From: an uncultured Clostridia bacterium
GTDB taxonomy: Bacteria; Bacillota; Clostridia; Oscillospirales; Acutalibacteraceae
Direction: 5' to 3'
DNA length: 5,712 bases
Assembly: GCA_945227095.1 (NCBI GenBank)
Contig: CALYOC010000057.1
Location: 1 to 5,712 of the forward strand
Of this stretch, positions 1-4,698 are shown in pieces. The number at the start of each line of letters is the position of its first letter. Positions within the stretch are counted from its first letter, which is position 1. The notes under the pieces were generated by a model. It searched no databases, was not told where the DNA came from, and worked only from the letters and a program-made list of their open reading frames with translations. A program made the translations under genes and the position numbers.

Positions 1-2
1 AA

Positions 3-57
3 TAACGGCTCCCGTTTTATTTTGAAATATCCCTAAATGCCGTAATTTGAGCCGTTA
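3..57. repeat. 9-bp inverted repeat at left edge, overlapping a small hairpin with T-rich tail
   Basis: TAACGGCTC at 3-11 is the exact reverse complement of GAGCCGTTA at 49-57, with a 37-base loop. The left arm can instead form a local 5-bp hairpin, AACGG (4-8) with CCGTT (12-16), followed by TTATTTT, which resembles a short intrinsic terminator on the plus strand. The two pairings exclude each other. The window edge may cut off part of this structure, so whether it is a terminator, an attenuator or a chance repeat is open. Confidence 0.4.
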
Positions 58-144
58 AACAGAAATTAAGGAAAATATAAAATGAGACATAAGGCTGTGT
101 TCATTCAAAAGGAAACAACATAATCCGATTTTTAAAAAGTGTTT

Positions 145-197
145 GTTGATTTTATTGAAGACACCGGTGCGTCGCGGGCGAAACCGGAGAAATCAAC
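145..197. repeat. Nested inverted repeat (GC-rich island)
   Basis: GTTGATTT at 145-152 pairs exactly with AAATCAAC at 190-197. Inside it CCGGT at 164-168 pairs with ACCGG at 183-187, giving a nested stem with a GC-rich loop. A second small self-complementary stretch, GACG(GAGC)CGTC, follows at 219-230. The base composition contrasts with the AT-rich flanks. This could be a structured RNA or a small dispersed palindromic element. I do not recognise a known riboswitch or RNA family. Confidence 0.4.
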
Positions 198-285
198 GAC
201 TAACATTATATCTTGCGGGACGGAGCCGTCGAAAACATATCGCCGAGGATTAAGATACCGACTGCAAACAACATATAATACGGAA

Positions 286-317
286 ATACAACAAAACCCA
301 CCGCTTTACACGGTGGG
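286..317 (-). terminator. Intrinsic terminator of lexA
   Basis: Read on the minus strand, a 7-bp perfect stem (CCCACCG with CGGTGGG, loop of 7 bases) is followed by TTTTGTTGTATT. It starts about 30 bases after the lexA stop codon, in the right orientation to end the lexA transcript. The plus-strand side has only a weak T-run, so it mainly serves lexA. Confidence 0.85.
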
Positions 318-346
318 CCTATTTGTTATATTATAGCGAAGTCATA

Positions 347-937
347 TCAATAATGGCGGATAAGGGAGACGAGCTTGCCTAAAATTGCGACCTCGTCCGT
401 TATAATCGGCGCAAGGGAGTCGTTTTCCGGTTGTAAGCGGAAGTGACCGTCCTCCTTATAGAAAGTCTTTATCGTCGCCTCATCGCCTATGAGAGCTACA
501 ACAATGTCACCGTTAGACGCGACCTCGCATTTTTCGATAATGGCAATATCGCCGTTTAAAATGCCGACATTTATCATACTTTCACCCTTTACCTTAAGGG
601 CGAAAAGCTCCCTTTGACCGCTCTTGGGGCCGTTGTATGGGATATAGTCCTCTACATCCTCGTAGGCGAGAATGGGCATACCTGCCGCAACCGTTCCCAA
701 AAGGGGAACAGAGGTCACATTTTCCGCACAGGCACTCAAGCGTATTGAGCGCTTGTGCATCGGGTCACGGGAGATATATCCCTTTTCCTCGAGCGCGTCC
801 AAATTCGCCTGAACAGAAGATGTTGAACGCAGTCCTACCGCCGCGCCGATTTCCCTCACCGTCGGGGGAACTCCGTCAGCCGCGCGTTCTTTGAGATATT
901 CGTAAATTTTGAGTTGAGTGGAATTGATATCTGACAT
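347..937 (-). CDS. lexA: LexA, SOS-response repressor with self-cleaving protease domain
   Basis: The product is 196 residues, close to the usual LexA length. It represses DNA-damage genes until RecA filaments on single-stranded DNA trigger its self-cleavage. Residues 1-65 form the winged helix-turn-helix DNA-binding domain, with the recognition region around 27-50 (TVREIGAAVGLRSTSSVQ). The cleavage site is Ala85-Gly86 within VAAGMP. The S24-type peptidase domain carries the catalytic Ser120 in GESM and Lys157 in ATIKTF; both match the E. coli positions within one residue. The ATG start is supported by GAGGTG at 943-948 on the minus strand, 5 bases upstream. The gene stands alone, has its own terminator, and is divergent from birA. 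Operator-like sites in its promoter point to self-repression. All key residues are present, so it should be functional. Confidence 0.97.
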   Translation of the reverse strand: MSDINSTQLKIYEYLKERAADGVPPTVREIGAAVGLRSTSSVQANLDALEEKGYISRDPMHKRSIRLSACAENVTSVPLLGTVAAGMPILAYEDVEDYIPYNGPKSGQRELFALKVKGESMINVGILNGDIAIIEKCEVASNGDIVVALIGDEATIKTFYKEDGHFRLQPENDSLAPIITDEVAILGKLVSLIRHY

Positions 938-952
938 AAAAACACCTCGGGT

Positions 953-964
953 GAATATTTGTTC
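953..964 (-). promoter_or_regulatory. Second, weaker LexA-like box near the lexA ribosome binding site
   Basis: GAATATTTGTTC fits the Gram-positive SOS core GAAC-N4-GTTC with one mismatch and has the same ATTT centre as the stronger box. The two centres are 45 bp apart. It lies just upstream of the lexA ribosome binding site, downstream of the probable transcription start, where bound LexA could block elongation or cooperate with the upstream box. This is inferred from the sequence only. Confidence 0.5.
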
Positions 965-984
965 GGCTTTATTTTAACATATAT

Positions 985-1014
985 TTTTTAAAAATGCAAA
1001 CATTTGTTTGTCAA
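985..1014 (-). promoter_or_regulatory. Probable lexA promoter
   Basis: On the minus strand a perfect -35 TTGACA (1014 down to 1009) is followed after 18 bases by TAAAAA (990 down to 985), a 4-of-6 match to the -10 consensus. A shifted TTAAAA at 17-base spacing is equally possible. The start would fall about 40 bases before the lexA ATG. The LexA box at 997-1010 overlaps the -35 by two bases and fills the spacer, a classic arrangement for repression. Confidence 0.7.
997..1010. promoter_or_regulatory. LexA operator (SOS/Cheo-type box)
   Basis: CAAAC-ATTT-GTTTG is a perfect 5-bp inverted repeat around a 4-base centre. It closely resembles the Gram-positive LexA box CGAACRNRYGTTYC/G, with A instead of G at the second position. 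Its place between the -35 and -10 elements of lexA fits direct autoregulation. Confidence 0.75.
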
Positions 1015-1029
1015 AATGTAAAAAATGTC

Positions 1030-1093
1030 CTGCCGTCGCGCTTAAATTGCTGTGTTTTTTCTGCTTTTTCGCCCTGTACGGCAGCTCTTTTTT
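1030..1093 (+). other. Stem-loop with T-run between lexA and birA
   Basis: CTGCCGT at 1030-1036 is the exact reverse complement of ACGGCAG at 1078-1084. On the plus strand the right arm is followed by CTCTTTTTT. This is terminator-like, but the 41-base loop is long. It ends just before the birA promoter. It could stop a short plus-strand transcript starting in the lexA promoter region, or insulate birA, or be chance. Confidence 0.3.
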
Positions 1094-1101
1094 GTGAAAT
1101 A

Positions 1102-1130
1102 TTGTATTTTGGGCACGGGTATAGTAAAAT
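1102..1130 (+). promoter_or_regulatory. Probable birA promoter
   Basis: TTGTAT (1102-1107) and TAAAAT (1125-1130) are separated by 17 bases, a good sigma-A-type match at ideal spacing. Transcription would start near 1137, about 40 bases before the birA start codon. I see no BirA operator-like palindrome overlapping it, so there is no visible sign of self-repression. Confidence 0.7.
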
Positions 1131-1167
1131 AGAATTGTTGTTTTTAGGATTATAAAAGGCTTTTGAC

Positions 1168-1173
1168 GGGAGA
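1168..1173 (+). promoter_or_regulatory. birA ribosome binding site that decides the GTG start
   Basis: GGGAGA lies 5 bases before the GTG at 1179. The next in-frame start, ATG at 1188, would be 14 bases away, which is too far. This favours the GTG codon as the start. Confidence 0.7.
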
Positions 1174-1178
1174 ACGCT

Positions 1179-2147
1179 GTGAACGGAATGACAAAGGATA
1201 AGGTTCTTGAATTTTTAGAATTTAATAAGGGCAGGCCCGTTTCGGGACAGCTTATGGCACAGAAGCTCTCAATCAGCAGAAATGCGGTCTGGAAAGCTGT
1301 GCGCTCACTCAGGCAGGAGGGATATTCTATCTCCTCGGCGACCAACAGCGGTTATATGCTGCTACCGGACAACGACATCATCTCCGAACAGGGAATAGCG
1401 GCGGCTATGGGTGAGAAAAGCGCCGGGTTGGTTATCAAATATCTGCCGAGTGTGGACTCCACCAATAACGAAGCCAAGAGGATTGCCGCAGGCAAGGCGC
1501 CGGGGAATATGCTCGTCTGCGCGGGAGAGCAGACCGCCGGCAGGGGCAGGCTGGGCAGGGAATTTTACTCTCCGGCAGACACAGGTATTTATTTCAGTGT
1601 GTTGATAAATCCACCGGCACAGGCTCCGGTGGGAGTCGGAATAACCACGGCGGCGGCGGTAAGTGTAGTCAAGGCGATAGAAAAGCTGACGGATAAAAAG
1701 CCGCTCATTAAATGGGTAAACGATGTTTACCTTGACGGAAAAAAGATTTGCGGTATTTTGAGCGAGGCAGTCACCGATGTCGAGAGCGGAAGCATCAGCA
1801 GTATTATTGTGGGTATCGGCGTAAATATAAGCACAAGTGAGTTTCCGCAGGAAATCGAAAGCACCGCTTCATCGCTTTTTGCGCAAAATGTTTCAAAAAA
1901 TGAACTTATCGCGGAGATTGCCAAGGGAGTTTTAGACTATTGCACAGACTTTGACTTTTCGAGGGTGCGCGAGTATTACAAGGCCCATTGCTTTATTCTC
2001 GGCAGGAAAATTAAATATACCGTGCGCGGCTCGGTCAAGTGCGCCGTAGCAGAGGATATAGGCGAGAGCGGAGAGCTGATTGTCAGAACCGAGTCCGGCG
2101 AGATGCAGACGCTCGCGAGTGGCGAGATAAGCGTCAGAACGGATTGA
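1179..2147 (+). CDS. birA: BirA, biotin--protein ligase and biotin-operon repressor
   Basis: The 322-residue product has the full Group II (bifunctional) architecture. It makes biotinyl-5'-AMP from biotin and ATP, moves biotin to a lysine of carboxylase carrier domains, and is expected to repress biotin genes when biotin is plentiful. Residues about 5-62 form a winged helix-turn-helix (core SISRNAVWKAVRSLRQEGY, 31-49). The catalytic domain (about 85-270) has DSTN at 93-96, the biotinyl-AMP loop GRGRLGR at 121-127, KWVNDVYLDGKKICGIL at 178-194 with the catalytic-site lysine in KKICG, and VGIGVN at 211-216. Residues about 275-320 form the small SH3-like C-terminal domain, ending ASGEISVR. Translation starts at GTG, chosen by the ribosome binding site; a start at ATG 1188 would remove only three residues. 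The gene has its own promoter, and no terminator is seen before lysA, so read-through is possible. Confidence 0.95.
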   Translation: MNGMTKDKVLEFLEFNKGRPVSGQLMAQKLSISRNAVWKAVRSLRQEGYSISSATNSGYMLLPDNDIISEQGIAAAMGEKSAGLVIKYLPSVDSTNNEAKRIAAGKAPGNMLVCAGEQTAGRGRLGREFYSPADTGIYFSVLINPPAQAPVGVGITTAAAVSVVKAIEKLTDKKPLIKWVNDVYLDGKKICGILSEAVTDVESGSISSIIVGIGVNISTSEFPQEIESTASSLFAQNVSKNELIAEIAKGVLDYCTDFDFSRVREYYKAHCFILGRKIKYTVRGSVKCAVAEDIGESGELIVRTESGEMQTLASGEISVRTD

Positions 2148-2150
2148 ATA

Positions 2151-2180
2151 TTGACAAATCGGCAGATTATATTGTATTAT
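2151..2180 (+). promoter_or_regulatory. Probable lysA promoter
   Basis: A perfect -35 TTGACA (2151-2156) starts four bases after the birA stop codon. The -10 TATTAT (2175-2180, 5 of 6) follows after 18 bases. The predicted start is near 2187, giving a short leader of about 37 bases. That is too short for a lysine riboswitch, and no lysine riboswitch is seen. Confidence 0.7.
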
Positions 2181-2195
2181 TTTTTATATTAAAAA

Positions 2196-2219
2196 AGGAC
2201 ATACCGTCCTCGGGGGAAG
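2196..2219 (+). promoter_or_regulatory. lysA leader: small hairpin and G-rich ribosome binding site
   Basis: AGGAC (2196-2200) can pair with GTCCT (2206-2210) over a 5-base loop, directly before the G-rich ribosome binding site GGGGGAAG (2212-2219). The site lies 4 bases before the lysA ATG. The hairpin is short and may be chance; the ribosome binding site itself is clear. Confidence 0.4.
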
Positions 2220-2223
2220 AAAA

Positions 2224-3510
2224 ATGCAGAAAAAACCATTTATTACAAAAGAACAGGTAGAACAAATAACAAAGACATATCCGACGCCCTTTCACTTATA
2301 CAGTGAGCAGGGTATTCGTAAAAATGCCTCGGATTTAAAAAAGGCGTTTTCTTGGAACAAAGGCTTTAAGGAGTATTTCGCCGTCAAGGCATGCCCGAAT
2401 CCTTATATACTTAAAATTTTCCAAGAGTACGGCTTCGGCACCGACTGCTCGTCAATGACGGAGCTTATGATGTCCGACGCGCTGGGATTCAAGGGAGAGG
2501 ACATAATGTTTTCCTCCAATGACACGCCCGCCAAGGAGTTCAAGGCGGCGGCAAAAATTTCAGCAACCATAAACCTTGATGATTTTACACATATTGAGTG
2601 TTTGGAAAAGACATTGGGCCATCTACCCGAAACACTTTCATTGAGATTCAATCCGGGCGGCGTTTTCAAAATGAGCAACGGCATTATGGACAATCCCGGC
2701 GACGCAAAGTACGGATTTACCGAGCAGCAGCTTTTTGAGGGATACAGGATTTTAAAGGAAAAGGGAGTTAAGAAGTTCGGAATTCACTCCTTCCTCGCCT
2801 CCAATACAGTTACAAATGAGTATTATCCCAAGCTCGCCGGAATTTTGTGTGATATAGCGGTAAGACTTAAAGAAGAAGTCGGAGTTGAGTTGTCGTTTAT
2901 CAACCTCTCCGGCGGAATCGGAATACCCTATCGTCCGGAGCAGGAGCCCAACGATATATTCGCAATTTCGCGAGGAGTTAAGAAAGTTTTTGAAGAGAAG
3001 CTTGAGCCCGCCGGATTGGGAGATATGGCGTTGTATATGGAGTCGGGCAGATTTATGACCGGACCTTACGGTTGTCTTGTCACTCAGGTGCTTCACTTAA
3101 AGCACACTTACAAGGAATATGTCGGTTGTGACGCCTGTGCGGTCAATCTTATGAGACCTGCTATGTACGGCGCGTATCACCATATCACCGTTTTGGGCAA
3201 GGAGGACGAGGAGTGCAGCTTCAAGTATGATGTCACAGGCTCCCTTTGCGAAAATAACGATAAGTTTGCAATAGACAGAATGTTGCCCGAAATAAAGCCG
3301 GGAGATTATCTTGTCATTCATGATACGGGAGCGCACGGCTTCGCTATGGGCTATAACTACAACGGAAAGCTCAAAAGCAGTGAGCTGCTCTTAAAAGAGG
3401 ACGGACAGGTTCAGATGATTCGCAGAGCCGAGACTCCGCGCGATTACTTCGCGACCTTTGATTTCAGCGATGTGCTGGACAATGTTGATTACGATTTGGA
3501 AAACCTGTAA
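2224..3510 (+). CDS. lysA: Diaminopimelate decarboxylase, variant subfamily
   Basis: This 428-residue fold-type III PLP enzyme most likely converts meso-diaminopimelate to L-lysine and CO2, the last step of lysine synthesis. The barrel domain starts near residue 20 (TPFHLY). Lys55 in YFAVKACPNP is the PLP Schiff-base residue. His188 in GIHSFLASN takes the place of the usual HIGS histidine. SGGIG (229-233) and ESGR (273-276, normally EPGR) are phosphate- and substrate-side motifs. RPAMYGAYHH (311-320) matches the family substrate-binding Arg and Tyr. Cys342-Glu343 in GSLCENNDKFA come from the partner subunit in known dimers. DTGAHGFAMGYNYN (367-380) has His371 where most members have Tyr. Length and motif order fit LysA well; a related PLP decarboxylase acting on another diamino acid is less likely. 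It has its own promoter, and a 47-residue ORF follows after 11 bases. Confidence 0.88.
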   Translation: MQKKPFITKEQVEQITKTYPTPFHLYSEQGIRKNASDLKKAFSWNKGFKEYFAVKACPNPYILKIFQEYGFGTDCSSMTELMMSDALGFKGEDIMFSSNDTPAKEFKAAAKISATINLDDFTHIECLEKTLGHLPETLSLRFNPGGVFKMSNGIMDNPGDAKYGFTEQQLFEGYRILKEKGVKKFGIHSFLASNTVTNEYYPKLAGILCDIAVRLKEEVGVELSFINLSGGIGIPYRPEQEPNDIFAISRGVKKVFEEKLEPAGLGDMALYMESGRFMTGPYGCLVTQVLHLKHTYKEYVGCDACAVNLMRPAMYGAYHHITVLGKEDEECSFKYDVTGSLCENNDKFAIDRMLPEIKPGDYLVIHDTGAHGFAMGYNYNGKLKSSELLLKEDGQVQMIRRAETPRDYFATFDFSDVLDNVDYDLENL

Positions 3511-3521
3511 AGGAGAGAAAA

Positions 3522-3665
3522 ATGGGACTTGAAAATATTGATGAAAACTTCTCTTTAAACGATGAGGACTATATAAACAATCTCCTCAACTCATTAAAGA
3601 CGGGAGAACTTAAAACCGAGTCGGGAACTGTTGATTTGGGCGAAAAAATCGAGGAAGACAAGTAA
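3522..3665 (+). CDS. Small acidic protein of unknown function (47 aa)
   Basis: This short ORF starts at an ATG preceded by AAAGGAGAG (AGGAG at 3511-3515, 6 bases before the start). It begins 11 bases after the lysA stop and ends at TAA 3663-3665, 12 bases before the terminator stem. It therefore fills almost exactly the space between lysA and the shared terminator. The product begins MGLENIDENFSLNDEDYINN, is strongly acidic (13 Asp/Glu against 4 Lys, no Arg, no Cys), and has no membrane segment or signal peptide. A leucine-containing segment at 18-31 may form a short helix; the rest looks disordered. I do not recognise a family. Co-transcription with lysA is likely. Ribosome binding site, spacing and terminator placement make it a plausible real gene despite its size. 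Confidence 0.65.
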   Translation: MGLENIDENFSLNDEDYINNLLNSLKTGELKTESGTVDLGEKIEEDK

Positions 3666-3677
3666 ATTTACAAAATG

Positions 3678-3702
3678 AAAGCCGCGCTTTGCGCGGCTTT
3701 TT
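3678..3702 (+). terminator. Strong intrinsic terminator, probably bidirectional
   Basis: GCCGCGC (3681-3687) pairs with GCGCGGC (3691-3697) over a 3-base loop. AAA/TTT flanks extend the stem, and TTTTT follows on the plus strand. It ends the lysA and small-ORF transcript. It sits 12 bases beyond the stop codon of the converging minus-strand activase gene, where the minus-strand tail TTTCATTTTG is weaker but usable, so it probably serves both directions. Confidence 0.9.
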
Positions 3703-3714
3703 AATTTGTGAAAT

Positions 3715-4698
3715 TCATCTTATCTGCGTCGGATTTGCGGCTTTTATCGTCCGTAAAAAGCCGTCACATCTGTTGCCGACAAAGCCTACGGGCTTATCGT
3801 TTAAGCATATAACCGCAACATGACAGCCGTTTGAACAGCCCTTGCAGATAACGGGGCGGCTCTGCCAATTTCCGTCGAGATTTTGGGTGCCTCTAAACCG
3901 AGTTTTCGCACCCGAAGCAATCTTTTCCATAGCGAGGATTGCCGCACCCCACGCGCCCATCACATCGTGATTTTCCGGTACGATTATATCACAGCCTATC
4001 TCCCGTTCAAATGCCGCCACAATGCCCTTGTTTGCCGCAACTCCCCCCTGAAAGAGTATCGGCGGCAGAAGTTTCCTGCCCGGCGCAAGGTTGTTCAGAT
4101 AGTTCCTGACAAGTGAGGCGCACAGACCTGCCAATATGTCGTTTGTGGAGTTGCCCTCCTGCTGCTTGTGTATCATATCGCTTTCGGCAAAAACGGCACA
4201 TCTTCCCGCAATGGGGGTCGGGGAAATGCTCTTCAGGGCGAGCGAGCCCATTTGGGAAATATTTATTCCCAGCCTTTCCGCCTGCCGGTCTAAAAAGGAG
4301 CCTGTGCCGGCGGCGCAGACCGTATTCATATTAAAATCTGTCACAACGCCGTCATTTAAAAAGATTATCTTTGAATCCTGACCGCCTATCTCCATAACCG
4401 TGCTGACCTGCGGACACACCTGCGCCGCGGCGACCGCATGTGCCGTTATTTCGTTTTTAATTATATCCGCGCCTATCATCTGCGCGGCAATCTTCCTGCC
4501 GCTGCCCGTGGCACCCGCGCCGATGACGCAAATGTCTTTTTCCCCGCGAAACAGCTCCTTTAACCCTCTGTGAACGCTGTCAACAGGTTTACCGAATGTT
4601 CGCAGATAAACTTTTTTATACACATTTTTACTCTCGTCAATCAGTACCATATCCGTGCTGACCGAGCCGAGGTCAACACCGAGACAGAAGTTTTTCAT
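3715..4698 (-). CDS. HgdC-type ATPase activase (BadF/BadG/BcrA family) with C-terminal Cys motif
   Basis: The product is a 327-residue ASKHA-fold ATPase of the activator family of 2-hydroxyacyl-CoA dehydratases and benzoyl-CoA reductases (COG1924). In characterised members a homodimer holds one [4Fe-4S] cluster and uses ATP to push an electron onto a partner enzyme; the fold and oxygen sensitivity are family knowledge. Visible motifs are DLGSVSTD (9-16, phosphate 1), GATGSGR (62-68), EIGGQDSK (103-110, phosphate 2), QGGVAAN (217-223) and MGAWGAA (247-253). Cys128 in NTVCAAGTGSF and Cys167 in GRCAVFAES match the two HgdC cluster ligands, numbered about 127 and 166 there. After the usual domain end (about 260) comes an extension with C285-x2-C288-x3-C292 and GNRC (C311), as seen in longer members of this family. 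The ATG overlaps the end of the upstream gene by 26 bases. Confidence 0.9.
   Translation of the reverse strand: MKNFCLGVDLGSVSTDMVLIDESKNVYKKVYLRTFGKPVDSVHRGLKELFRGEKDICVIGAGATGSGRKIAAQMIGADIIKNEITAHAVAAAQVCPQVSTVMEIGGQDSKIIFLNDGVVTDFNMNTVCAAGTGSFLDRQAERLGINISQMGSLALKSISPTPIAGRCAVFAESDMIHKQQEGNSTNDILAGLCASLVRNYLNNLAPGRKLLPPILFQGGVAANKGIVAAFEREIGCDIIVPENHDVMGAWGAAILAMEKIASGAKTRFRGTQNLDGNWQSRPVICKGCSNGCHVAVICLNDKPVGFVGNRCDGFLRTIKAANPTQIR

Larger units (their letters stand above)
1..285. other. Gene-free left flank with inverted repeats
   Basis: No reading frame here is convincing as a gene. The stretch is AT-rich at 60-140 and 230-290, with a GC-rich island at about 160-230. Two inverted repeats (3-57 and 145-197, listed separately) and a short self-complementary stretch at 219-230 suggest a structured transcript or a small repeat element. 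A 65-codon GTG-started frame crosses the island and runs into the lexA terminator, so it is not accepted. A 13-codon ATG frame at 82-123 has a weak purine-rich AAGGAAAA upstream at 69-76; it could be a leader peptide but is too short to support. The gene to the left lies outside the window. Confidence 0.5.

Noticed and set aside
82..123. 13-codon ATG frame that could be a leader peptide
   Set aside because: The upstream purine run is weak, no regulated gene follows on the plus strand, and the peptide has no runs of a single amino acid.
132..206. 24-codon minus-strand ATG frame through the GC-rich island
   Set aside because: It is very short, has no ribosome binding site and lies wholly within the inverted repeat.
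139..336. 65-codon plus-strand frame starting at GTG
   Set aside because: It has no good ribosome binding site, crosses inverted repeats and ends inside and beyond the lexA terminator stem. The composition reflects the structured DNA, not a protein.
1102..1178. BirA self-operator in the birA promoter
   Set aside because: No long inverted repeat resembling a biotin operator is present.
974..1345. Minus-strand frame of 123 codons across the lexA-birA gap
   Set aside because: It lies antisense to the start of birA and covers both promoters; birA has full domain support.
2148..2223. Lysine riboswitch or T-box before lysA
   Set aside because: The predicted leader is only about 37 bases and shows none of the conserved elements of those RNAs.
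2403..3336. Three minus-strand frames inside lysA
   Set aside because: They are antisense shadows of a gene with complete family motifs.
3883..4381. Several frames on both strands within the activase gene
   Set aside because: All are out-of-frame shadows of a well-supported gene, with Arg/Pro/Ser-rich low-quality translations.
4592..4601. LexA-like CGAATGTTCG inside the activase gene
   Set aside because: The half-sites lack the 4-base spacer of a LexA box and the site is inside a coding region far from any promoter.
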